From positions 61,080 through 125,079 of the forward strand of contig QEOQ01000212.1 of the NCBI GenBank assembly GCA_010279815.1: 64,000 nucleotides of DNA, given 5' to 3'. Under the pieces are notes generated by a model that did not search any database, was not told where the DNA came from, and saw only the letters and a program-made list of their open reading frames with translations. This DNA is from Brachionus plicatilis (Eukaryota > Rotifera > Eurotatoria > Ploima > Brachionidae). This document shows positions 34,368 through 44,424 of this stretch, in pieces (the first letter of the stretch is position 1; each line of letters opens with the position of its first letter). A program made the translations under genes and the position numbers.

Positions 34368-34740
34368 CCCAGTCGATTGAATTTTCATGCAACGTGTATG
34401 TACAGGTTCCAATTACAGACCTGCAACATTTCTGAGAAATTAAGAATTTTTTATCTGTGACATGTTTGGAATTTTTTTAAATTCGAATCTGTTACATTTC
34501 TGTAAAATTTTCAGAACTCATCAAAATATCAATCATTTTTTTATTGAATAAAAAAATTAAATTTTCAACTGTAAATATTTATTTAGAAGTAATATTATAT
34601 GTTTAATAAAATTTAACTATTAAATGGTACAATTATTTTAAATTTTAAAAAGAAAACAATAAAAAACCAACAAATCATCGTATTCCATAACATAATTTGG
34701 TATTAACATTCATATTAATTTAGTTAATTTTCATGATTAT

Positions 34741-35709
34741 TCAAGACTCTTCATCTGTAGAAGTGCAGAACTCTTCTTCTCTGTCACTCGGTTTAATAAT
34801 TGGCACACCTTGTAGAGAACTTGGTACTGATCCATTTTTATCTTTAACACTATATCCTATTGTTTTATTTTCACTCTTTATTGGTTCTATCGAAAAGCCA
34901 AGCTTTTTCATTTCTCTCCGAGCTTCACATGCGAGTTGAGAAATAAGCTTTCTAATAATATCAAATTTAAAGTCAGTATTGATTTTTTTTATATATTCTT
35001 TAAAATAAATTATTAGCTCATTAAAAAATTCTAAATAAAAATTACCATAACAAGCATGAATTTCATTTGAATATAGTTCAAACATTCTATCCACCGTTGA
35101 ACCAGCGCATATCACAGGGTCTGTAATCAAATTGCTGAAACTATGTGAATGCTGGTCTTGACAATGATTTTTTTTTCTTTTAATAGATTTTAAATCCTCT
35201 AAATTGTATGAACGTAAAACTTTTAATTGTTTTTCACAATCTGATTTTGTACCTATTAGGAAGTAAAGTTAAAAAAACAGTATTAATTTTAAATATCCTA
35301 TAACCTATTAGTTTTACACTAGCTTTTAAAAAACTGCTTCCATATTTGATATCATAAATATTTCCTTCATTGATGTTACTGATGTTATTTATCTTAATTT
35401 TTTTAACATCAACAATATCAAACATTCTGTCAGTCTCCCATTGGATAAGTGCAAATTTATCAGCAAAATTTGTGTCCGATAATTTTTGGACGCTAATAGA
35501 AGAGCTGACTTGATTTTTACATCCATTTTTAAAATTATGGTCTATTTTAGTTCTTTTTGAACTAAGCATTAAACATTTTTCACTCTCTTTTACAAAATAA
35601 ATTAAAATTAAATTATTTATTTACAAAATAATTTGACTACCTTTTCCCTCAGAGCATAAACTGCTAGAAAGGCTGCGGCTTTTAGCTGAACTTGAGCCAA
35701 GTTCAGATT
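34741..35709 (-). CDS. Companion gene of the CACTA-type element, function unknown (3 exons seen)
   Basis: Exons on the minus strand: 35641-35709, 35305-35586 and 34741-35252. Frame continues across each junction (phase 1 each time) with donors GTAGTC and GTTATA and acceptors TTTGTCAG, TGTAAAAG and TTCCTAATAG. The product is about 286 residues or more. First a Ser-rich segment (SELGSSSAKSRSLSSS). Then a small folded-looking segment with NFADKFALIQWETDRMFDIV and EGNIYDIKYGSSFLKASVKL. Then a basic linker, then a helical region (VDRMFELYSNEIHACYGNF, CEARREMKKLGFSIEP) and an acidic tail ending TSTDEES. A first exon with ATG is not identified; it may lie upstream or be shared with the transposase transcript. 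ATG codons at 35569 and 35130 are alternatives. I do not recognise the family. Confidence 0.55.
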
Positions 35710-35969
35710 CTGACAAAAACAGTTTTTTTTTTTCTTTTTTTATATATTTTTTTTTTCTTGAATTTGTTTTTGACAGAACACTTATAAAATGTTTAAAAAG
35801 GATTTCTCCTTTAATATATTTCTATGGAATAATTCATAGATTTTAACATAAAATTGATAGCTAATAAAACAAAAATATTTTATTAAATATATAAAATCTA
35901 TTGAATTAATAAAAATAAATTTTAGATTTAAAAAATTAAAAAAAATCGATTATTATTTTTTGATCGTTT

Positions 35970-37574
35970 CTATAAAAATAAATGACTATTTTGAAAAAAA
36001 TTTATGAAAGCTAGATACTCGTCAATTTTTACAAATAAAATTTTTTCTACATTTTCTAATTTGCTAATTAAATAATTGTTGCCAAGTCTACAAATAAATG
36101 TTTTTGCCTTAATATCTTGATAATTAATATTATAAAAAGGGTTATGTAATAAAATTATTTCTCTGCAAAATAAATAAATCCGATCTTCGAAATTAACTAT
36201 ATTATTTATTAGACCATATCGCTTTACTTTATCAAATATAGCACTATCGCAAAAACGACCATTAAACGAAACATCAGTAAAACATCGATTAGAAAAATGT
36301 ACACTTTTGAAACAAATGAAATCTAAAATATCTTGGTCTAGTTCTATTTTAAATAAATTTGAAAGGTGATTATTTTTAAAATAATAACTTGAACGTCCCA
36401 TTTGAACGATTCCATTATGTATTAGATTCTTTTTGTTGTTTGAGGTTCTTAGACCTGACTTGAGAATTAAAGGATCATACAAAGCTGATAATTGACTAAC
36501 AAAATCAAATATTACTAATCTTGCTTTGAGTAATTGAGGTTTTGAAATTTTTATATCATAGATTATTTCCAGAAATATAACAAATAATACAAGATTATTT
36601 AGATATTCTATTTTCATTATTTTACTAAATACAATCAATGAATAATTTAAAATAAAATACACAAATTCGCTTGCACGCCATAAACGCCAATCATTTATTG
36701 ATCTAGGTGGACTTTTAAAATGACTTGGTGGTCTTATTTTTGAGAGTCGCTGTTGTATCAATACCATCTTATTTTTCAAAGAATATTCTTTATCACATGT
36801 AGAATCAAACCAATATGTAAATAAAGATTTGACGACTCCAAGAAAAATTGAATGCATTCCATCAATGTTTGTATTCAATAAAGGATGAAAATATTTTAAC
36901 CCATCGAATGCACAGGGACCTTTAATTCCATTATGTTTGATAGTGTTTTCTCAGCTAAAAAGCAAGTCACGCTTGTAGCTTAAAGCATCCCGCTTTGGAC
37001 CATCAGGATTATTTTGAATAAATGGATATGTTTGTTTTGAACTTTCTAAATTTAAATTTTAGTAAATAGTCTGTAGGACAAAATACATAATTCAATAAAA
37101 GGAAAAAAAAATTTTTTAATAATTAATAATTATCAATCTTTAAATTTGGATTCTTTTATGTTCTTATCTTACCGAAATTCTATTGAGACTGGCAAAAAAA
37201 ATTAAAAAAATAGCCTTCTTTTATTATCTCCTTAAAGTTTATAAGGTTTATAAATTTTTGTAACTAATAGTGTAAAATAAATAAAATTTAAAATAAACAA
37301 ATTTTTTTTATTCAATTAATTTTAAAATTCAAATTTAAATTGATTTCTATATAAACGAATAAATTTCCTTTAATTTAAAATTTTTTTCTTAAAATTAAAA
37401 GTTATAAGTTAAATAAATATCTTGTTGAACTTAACGACTAAAAAAAATTTTATTGATCAGATATTAATGAAACAATAATGATTTTGAAATTTTTTTTAAA
37501 AATTAGTTTTTAATGTATTCACTTACTTTGGTTAATTTTAATTCTCTCGCCTCTTTGCAAACATTTAATACAAC
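35970..37574 (-). pseudogene. CACTA-type TNP2 transposase, 3' half (exon 5 and end of exon 4)
   Basis: Exon 5 (35970-37045) begins KSSKQTYPFIQNNPDGPKRD and has one in-frame TGA at 36951-36953. It continues GIKGPCAFDGLKYFHPLLNT, NIDGMHSIFLGVVKSLFTYW and PPSHFKSPPRSINDWRLWRA, SEFVYFILNYSL. The DGMH..FLGV.K.L, P..F...PRS...W+..E.. and FIL.YS signatures are those of EnSpm/CACTA TNP2 transposases, which cut and rejoin DNA at the TIRs. The C-terminus is NINYQDIKAKTFICRLGNNY and about 35 more residues. The end of exon 4 (37527-37570, plus TSD copy 37571-37574) encodes GCIKCLQRGERIKINQ before a GTAAGT donor; intron 4 is 37046-37526. Together with 44425-45935 the ORF would be about 740 residues with only the one stop. 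Confidence 0.82.
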
Positions 37575-37819
37575 TGTTGTGGTTTCATACACAACTTCAC
37601 AAAAAGTGTAATATTCACTAGTCCCTCACGCAAGTGAAGGTCTAGAAAATATTACACTATAAATGCAACCCATTATATTTCTTTACCTAAAACCACCACT
37701 CTTTTCTATAACCACGTTTCGTTAATAAACTAGGCCTGAAGGCCCAACAACAAACAATTCTTTTAATTAAAGAACCCTAAACCTTAGGTAGAAAATAAAA
37801 ACGAGGTAAAACCTCAACA
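37575..37819 (+). repeat. 5' LTR
   Basis: 245 bp, TGTTGTGGTTTCATACACAA to ACCTCAACA. Contains TATAAATG at about 37660 (TTTAAATG in the 3' LTR) and GTTAATAAACTAGGCC near the 3' side, a plausible polyadenylation region. Confidence 0.95.
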
Positions 37820-37820
37820 T

Positions 37821-37834
37821 TGGCGTCCCTAGTA
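37821..37834 (+). promoter_or_regulatory. Primer-binding site candidate
   Basis: TGGCGTCCCTAGT begins one base after the 5' LTR; TGG at its start pairs with a tRNA CCA end. The tRNA species cannot be named safely by eye. Confidence 0.7.
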
Positions 37835-37854
37835 AAAAAATTAAGAATTCAAAA

Positions 37855-38880
37855 ATGTTGTTGTGTACTAACAAACTGTTGCAAATATTAGTTACAATTA
37901 GTGTAATGTCTCCAAACGTAAATGCACACATTTTCGGTTTTGAAGAGCCATCAAATTGGGAGATCATAAGCAAACTCATAATGGAAGGTGCATTGTTTGT
38001 CCGAGATATTTCGTTTCAATTCGTCAAATGGATGATTTACAAACGAACAATGGAAGTACTTGTAACAACCTTATTAATAGTTATAGTGATACTGATTCGA
38101 TATCAGTTAAAGGCAGGGAGGCACTCCACGCAGAAATCGAGTTCAGCATCGACCACCAATGTTAATTTGTATAACACATTACAATTGGACGCCCAAGATC
38201 ATTTACAACCAGACAACGGAGGAATTATATATCCGAATCTAGTTCAAATAAACAAAATTCATGTTTTAAACGAAACAATGAATCTTTCAAACTGGATTGC
38301 AATGTTAGAATTATGTCTAAAAGATAGACATAAGAAAGATTGGGTTGGTACTGCTATAACATATATTGATTCAAACATTATGTCAAAAATAAAAGACCTT
38401 CAGAGCCTAATCAAAGACGAGAATGGTTTCGAACGCTTAAAAAACGAGTTAAAACATATATTGGATAACCAAACAAGTCAGAAATTAATTCAGACAACTT
38501 AAGCGACTTCAAAAATTTTTTCGAAATTAAACAAAAAATTAATCAAACCCTAGAACAATATGCAGAATATTTAAAAATGACGATTGAAAAATTGTTCCCA
38601 CAAGTTGAATTTGAAAAACTGGAAAAAATCATCAAACGAAAGTATGTCGAAGGACTTTTCAACAAAAGACTACAAGAAAAATGTAGAGAAAAACTTTCTA
38701 GAACAAATCGAAACAACGAACAGTTTAGTTTCAAACAATTGGTAGAATATTCGATAAACAAATTCAATGGATATGGTATTGGTATAGAGTCGGAGTCAGA
38801 CATTGGCAATCAAACCGCAGTGAGAATGAGTACAAACAATCAAAATCCAAGTCAAACGAATTTTTCTAATTTAAACAATC
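37855..38880 (+). pseudogene. Gypsy gag-like region with frameshift
   Basis: ATG at 37855 opens a 215-codon frame ending at 38502. The following part continues in another frame from about 38476 (NSDNLSDFKNFFEIKQ, LEQYAEYLKMTIEKLFPQ), which runs into pol. Features: a hydrophobic segment VLVTTLLIVIVILIRY at residues about 68-83, unusual for gag. Then a capsid-like part (NLSNWIAMLELCLKDRHKKD..., FSFKQLVEYSINKFNG) with the helical pattern of Ty3/Gypsy capsids. No CCHC knuckle seen. The frame change lies inside the capsid region, so it is more likely a mutation than a programmed shift. Confidence 0.65.
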
Positions 38881-41800
38881 GTTATTATAGACGCGACAGT
38901 CAACCGTATTACCATAAATACAACACGAGATACCAAGAAAAAATAAAACTAGCAACTGAAGCAAACGCAGCCGATTTACGACTGAAAAATGACAGGATAA
39001 TCGGTAATGCAATTTTCAACAAAACTTTGGTTAGTTATTTATTTGACACTGGAGCAGATAAAACGATTATCAATCACAAACTGTATCAAAAAATCAAACG
39101 GGTGGATTCAAGCACTAAACTCGTCGAATTCAAAGGATACAAATTGAAATCGTGTAGCTCTGAGTTGAAAATCTATGGTCAAATAAATTTAAACAATTGT
39201 CAAGTAACTGCAAACCAAAACGAAACTTTAAAAAATGTCTCAATTTTTGTGACAAACCACAATTCAGTGCATGATTGTCTTCTAGGGAGAGATATTTTAA
39301 ACCGAGTAAATATTCCACTTCTAAACACAAGAGTTATTAAAACGAAAGTTGACGTATTTAGCAAGTTGATAAAACAACAATTTCATAACAATTCAGAAAT
39401 AAATTATGCTAAGGACATTAACAAAGGTAAAAATCGTTCAAGTGGTTTCGGCAAGACTCAAACTAATCCTAATGAACCAGAAAGTGGTCAAAAAAATTTT
39501 AAGCAAGAATTTACAAACAAACGGGTTAATCCAAAGATTAAAATAAATGGAAATGATAATGAAGATTTAAAAAATCGATTTGAAAAATTATTCGTGCGTA
39601 ACAAACAAAAACAATCGGTTGATGAATTCCGAACCAATGAATCAAGCAAAGGGCAAAAAACCAATACAATACTAGAAATAACTGATAAAAAAGTTAGGTT
39701 CGAAAATCCAGTGTCTACTAGTGATGATGTTAAGAAGGTCCGTCAAGAAATTCTCAATCAATTTAAGACAATTTCGGCCCAGTCAGTAATCGATTTAACA
39801 CCGAGCGAAAACAAAAATTTTGCTTTCAAAATTGAACTGTCAAACAGAGACCAAGAACCCATTACTACAAAATGTAGACCATTACCTTACAATGTAAAGG
39901 ATAAAGTTAAACAAGAACTAGACAAACAATTGAAAGCTGGAATAATTCAAAAAAGTAAAAGTGAATGGTGCTCTGCTCTTAGAGTTGTTGACAAACCTGA
40001 CGGTTCAATCAGGCTAACAATAGATTATAAACCATTGAATAAGGTCATTAGAGGTGACAGTTACCCGCTACCATCTATTCAAGACCTATACAACAAACTG
40101 TCTGGTGCTGATACATTCACTAAAATTGACATGAAGTCAGCATATCATCAAATACCTGTCCACGAGGATTCGATAAAATACACCGCCTTTATATGTGAAT
40201 TCGGTTTGTATGAATATTTATCGATGCCTATGGGTATAAAAACCGCACCATCATGGTTTCAGCGATTTATCGAAATGGCTTTAGATAAATTTATTAGACA
40301 AGATTTGATGCGTGTCTATTTGGATGATCTGATTATTTTTTCAAACTGTCAAACTCTTGGCTTCAACTCTCACAAACAAATAGTATTAGAGATAAAAGAT
40401 ACTTTACGCAAACGAAACTTGAAAATTTCATTCGAAAAATGTGTACCCGTTGTCAATGAAATACAACTGCTTGGAAACGTAATTTCTAAGAATCAAATCA
40501 AACCAAACCCAGAAAGAGCAAGTTGTTTAATGAAAAAAAACAAACCAAAAAACGTCCAAGAGCTACAATGTTGGCTAGGTATTTCAAATCAGTATAGAAA
40601 ATTTATTGAAAATTATGCGGAAGTTGCAAAACCTTTATATGATTTAATGGATTTAAAAAACGTTCCAGACAACTGTCGTAAGCGAAACGGAGCTGTTAAT
40701 GGGAGAAAAGTTCTTTTAACATGGAATGACTCAGCTCAAACAAATTTTGAAAACTTAAAACAAACGTTGCGTAGCAACTTAGTGTTAGCGTTACCCGATT
40801 TCAACAAACCGTTCTATGTATCGACTGATGCAAGTGAATATGGCTATGGTGCTGTATTGGAGCAGCAACAAGATGATGGTAGTGCCCGACCGATCGCATA
40901 TTTTTCAAAGAATTATACGTCGGCCCAAAGAAATTATTCGACGCCCGAAAAAGAACTACTGGCTATCGAATATTTCCACCAATATCTATATGGCAAACCA
41001 TTTCTCATCAAAACAGACCACCTACCACTCACTTGGATACAAACAAAGAAAAACACTCACGCAAGATTAGAACGCTGATTATTACGGCTGAGTATTTACG
41101 ATTTCGAAATACTTCATGTGCCTGGTAAAGAAAACATTGTGGCAGACAATTTCTCAAAATTGCCAGATGAAAACGAGGTAAACACTGATCAATACGCTGA
41201 TTATTTTGACACACTTGTTGCCGAAATTTTCGAAGAAAAAAGTGATGCTAACGTCACTCTAGTAAATAAAAAATCAATTGAAATTAACGAGATTACAGAC
41301 TCGATCGAAACAATTTCATTTATTGATGAACAAACGCAAAATGCCGACATTGTGTTGATCATAAATTTAATTAAACAAAATCCAGATACAAAACCAGAAG
41401 TAAAAATATTCGAAAATACAATGCAGAGACTTTTTTATAGAGAATATGGCAATTTACGTTTAGTAGAAAATGTATTGTATCGTACGGTTTAGTGCAAAGA
41501 TGGATCAAACGTTAACCAGTTTGTATTACCCAAACAAATTCAAGATAGAGTTATTAAACATATGCATGAAACAATTTATAATGGACATCTTAGGAGGAGA
41601 AAAACAATCGAAAAAATTACAAGTCGATTTTATAGACCATATTTACAAACAGCTGTTAAAAAAATTATACGTGAATGTGAAGTTTGTCAAAAAGTTAAAG
41701 GCACCAAATCAAACAGAAATGCTGAACTTATTTACCTAAAACCATCATATGTAAACGAATTAATAACGACAGATTTTGCGGGTCCATTTAAAGAAACAAA

Positions 41801-42938
41801 ATGAGGTAATAAATATTTTCAAATTATCATTGACCATTGTTCAAAAGTAGCAAAATTTTGTCCAACGAAAAACACTCAAGCGGAAACAGCTGCAGACAAT
41901 GTAGTTGACAAATGGTGCTGTACTTATGGTATTCCAGATGGCATTCTCTCCGATCAAGGAACACAATTTCAATCTAAACTGTTAGATTTAGTCTACGATC
42001 ATCTTGATATTAAACGTCTTAAAACAACACCCTATCACCCACAATGTGACGGTCAAAGCGAGGTGACTGTTTAACTCCTGAAAAACATGATCAAATGTTA
42101 CATAGATGAAGACCAAGAAAATTGGGATTTAAACTTTGAAAAATATGCTTTTGCATATAATTCATCTGTGCATAGTACAACAAATCAAACACCGTTTACA
42201 ATGATGTTTGGTAGAGAACCTCGTATACCAATTGATGTTCTAATTCCAAACTTAAATGAATTAAATCGAAAACAAATACTCAAAAGCCAAACAATTAAAT
42301 CAAACAAATTTGGCGTAGAAATTTTATTTTTATGAATATTAGTAGAAATTTTAGCTGACTATGAGCCAAATCCAAAAGATATACCAGAAAATGCTAAAAT
42401 TTACATAAACAATTTAAAGAAAACCTTACTAACGTCATTAAAAATCGCTCTCAAAAATCGTGATATAAACATGCATGAAGCAAAATGGAATCACGATAGC
42501 AAAATTAAAAAATTTAATTACAAAATTGGCGACCTTGTTTTAGCAGACCATCCTAAACTCAAAAAAGGATTATCGCAAGGTATTGCGCGGAAGTATTATG
42601 GTCCATTCGAAATTGTCGGAGTAAACCCGAAAGGTGTTGATTATTTCATTAAACTTGCTGGATCAAAACGAGCAAAAGTCAAACAAATTCATAAAACAAG
42701 ATTAAAAATATATTATAATAACAAACCAGATTTTGGCCCGCTGAAAAATGAAAAAGATGAAATAGACATTACAAGCAAATCGATGTTAAAAGGTGAAAAT
42801 ATTAAATCATCAAAAAGACATAAAAATAAAAATAAAACATCTGAATCATCATCAAGTGAAAATGAAGCGGAGTGGAATGAGAGCGATGAGGAAACTTTGT
42901 TAAAAATCAAACAAAAGTTGAACAATCATATGTTATAA
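38577..42938 (+). pseudogene. Gypsy pol: protease, reverse transcriptase, RNase H, integrase; five nonsense codons
   Basis: One reading frame runs from the gag tail to 42938, broken only by stops at 41076, 41490, 41802, 42072 and 42333. Protease: YLFDTGADKTIINHKLY (catalytic Asp). RT: WCSALRVVDKPDGSIRLTI, FTKIDMKSAYHQIPV, MGIKTAPSWFQRF and VYLDDLIIFS (YxDD). RNase H: FYVSTDASEYGYGAVLEQ, STPEKELLAIEY, IKTDHLPLTW. Integrase: zinc module HETIYNGH..CEVCQK; core Asp in TTDFAGPF, Asp in GILSDQGTQFQSK, Glu in QCDGQSE; C-terminal GPY-type module RKYYGPFEIVGVNP. A tandem 27-nt duplication (GTAGAAATTTT repeat, 42315/42342) introduces the last stop. Ends in a Ser/Glu-rich tail. No chromodomain. Confidence 0.92.
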
Positions 42939-43197
42939 AAAAAAAAAAAACCCTTTCAGTCTTAAATTTAAAAATTTACTATAAGACAATGCTTTAAACG
43001 ATGCAAAGTACAAATTTCAAATTAATTTTCAAACACAAATAAAATAGAAACGGTTCAAAAATTGCAACATTTATTTAACAAGCAATATGTTTCAAAAAGA
43101 ATAAAATTTGAAAATTTTCAAATTAAATTCATTTCATGTAAAAGAGTCTAATAAACTAAAAATTTTTTCAAACAATAGATAATCAAAGAAGCAAAAA

Positions 43198-43978
43198 TGT
43201 TGGGAAACGACGCCGATTTCGATCTGTACCTACAAAATGTGAGCAATATGCCGATCCGGTCCAAACATCGATCGATTTGTACCACGAAATAAATAAATTC
43301 CTCCAAAATATTAGTGGTAGTCAACGATACGGCGAAATTAGCTACGTGATCATTCCGCGAAACAAAAATCCAAACAGGTCGGATTACATAGCCTTCGTGT
43401 CTTTTGAAAGGACAGTAGTCCACGAAGAAGTCGCCAAGGTCCTCAAAAATTTCCACTTCAACAATGTGAAGATTGCGATACGAGTCAATGACAAACCAAC
43501 GTCCAACGCCCAACGTCGAGAAAACAAAATCAAATTTAAAAAAGAGCTAGACGGGCGTTCAAGAATCAAGAGGGACTCTGCAAACAAACGCAAACGAGTC
43601 GACTCTCCACCTAGAGAAAATGAATCTCGTCCAAAATCGTCCAAAACAGTGGAAGCAAACGTGGAGGAATCTTGTGACTCCTTCGAAAGCGTCGTCCTCA
43701 TCAAGGAGGAGTCAAGTGAGGAAGCACAAACGTCCACAAGTGAACAAACAATGGCGAAGCTTGCTCAGGCTGTGGAGGACCTCAGACGAGAATTGTTTAA
43801 GACAAAAAAAAGAGAATGCCAACTAGCGATCCAGTCGGCGTTAAAACAAGTGAAGATCGAAACACTGCAAGAGTCGAGACAAACACTTCTTAGAGAGAGG
43901 GAAGAGGCAGCTGAGTTAGCTAGCAAATTACAAGCTCTTTATAACAAAAGGGAAACATCAAACGAAGGCCCACAATAA
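43198..43978 (+). pseudogene. Gypsy ORF3: RRM-like plus coiled-coil protein, one frameshift
   Basis: ATG at 43198 reads MLGNDADFDLYLQN, then a 1-nt frameshift near 43238 leads into EQYADPVQTSIDLYHEINKF and a frame ending at 43978, about 260 residues. Residues about 35-105 resemble an RNA-recognition motif: GEISYVIIPRNKNPNRSDYI, AFVSFERTVVHEEVAKVLKN and NVKIAIRVNDK, giving strand, loop, RNP1-like strand (YIAFVSFE), helix, strand. A basic stretch (RRENKIKFKKEL, RIKRDSANKRKRVDS, NLS-like) follows, then an acidic Ser/Glu region, then a long charged coiled coil (LRRELFKTKKRECQ, LREREEAAELASKLQALYNK). It sits between integrase and the 3' LTR, where env lies in some elements, but has no signal peptide or membrane segment. 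Codon use is less AT-rich than its flanks. Confidence 0.7.
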
Positions 43979-44165
43979 TAGTAAATCTCACTTTCAAACT
44001 TTTGTACAAAAAACTAAACTACATTGTTAATTTTGTAAATTTTGTTCAAATTTAATTGCATCAAAACTTTAATTTTTTTTTTTGTTAGAAATTGTTAAAT
44101 TTAATTAAACTTTCATTTTTGTTAATTTTTTCCAAACTTTACTAAAATCAGGTATCAAAATTCTT

Positions 44166-44179
44166 ACGGGGGGAAGGTA
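44166..44179 (+). promoter_or_regulatory. Polypurine tract
   Basis: ACGGGGGGAAGGTA immediately before the 3' LTR, the expected primer site for plus-strand synthesis. Confidence 0.85.
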
Positions 44180-44424
44180 TGTTGTGGTTTCATACACAAC
44201 TTCACAAAAAGTGTAATATTCACTAGTCCCTCACGCAAGTGAAGGTCTAGAAAATATTACACTTTAAATGCAACCCATTATATTTCTTTACCTAAAACCA
44301 CCACTCTTTTCTATAACCACGTTTCGTTAATAAACTAGGCCTGAAGGCCCAACAACAAACAATTCTTTTAATTAAAGAACCCTAAACCTTAGGTAGAAAA
44401 TAAAAACGAGGTAAAACCTTAACA
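44180..44424 (+). repeat. 3' LTR
   Basis: 245 bp, differing from the 5' LTR at two positions (CACTTTAAATG for CACTATAAATG, and CCTTAACA for CCTCAACA). Confidence 0.95.

Larger units (their letters stand above)
37575..44424 (+). mobile_element. Full-length Ty3/Gypsy LTR retrotransposon, 6850 bp
   Basis: LTRs 37575-37819 and 44180-44424 (245 bp each, TG..CA, two differences). The 4-bp target duplication CAAC is at 37571-37574 and 44425-44428, with a primer-binding site after the 5' LTR and a polypurine tract before the 3' LTR. Coding order is gag, protease, RT, RNase H, integrase, then an extra ORF. PR-RT-RH-IN order makes it Ty3/Gypsy (Metaviridae-like). It lies on the strand opposite to the transposase gene it interrupts. 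Frameshifts in gag and ORF3 and five nonsense codons in pol make it non-autonomous now, despite near-identical LTRs. Confidence 0.95.

Noticed and set aside
38476..38577. Programmed frameshift between gag and pol
   Set aside because: The frame change falls inside the capsid-like region rather than after it, and no slippery heptamer with downstream structure is evident; a mutation is simpler.
41076..41078. Selenocysteine or reassigned TGA
   Set aside because: TGG encodes Trp in the conserved host exons and no SECIS-like context was noticed; ordinary nonsense mutation is more likely.
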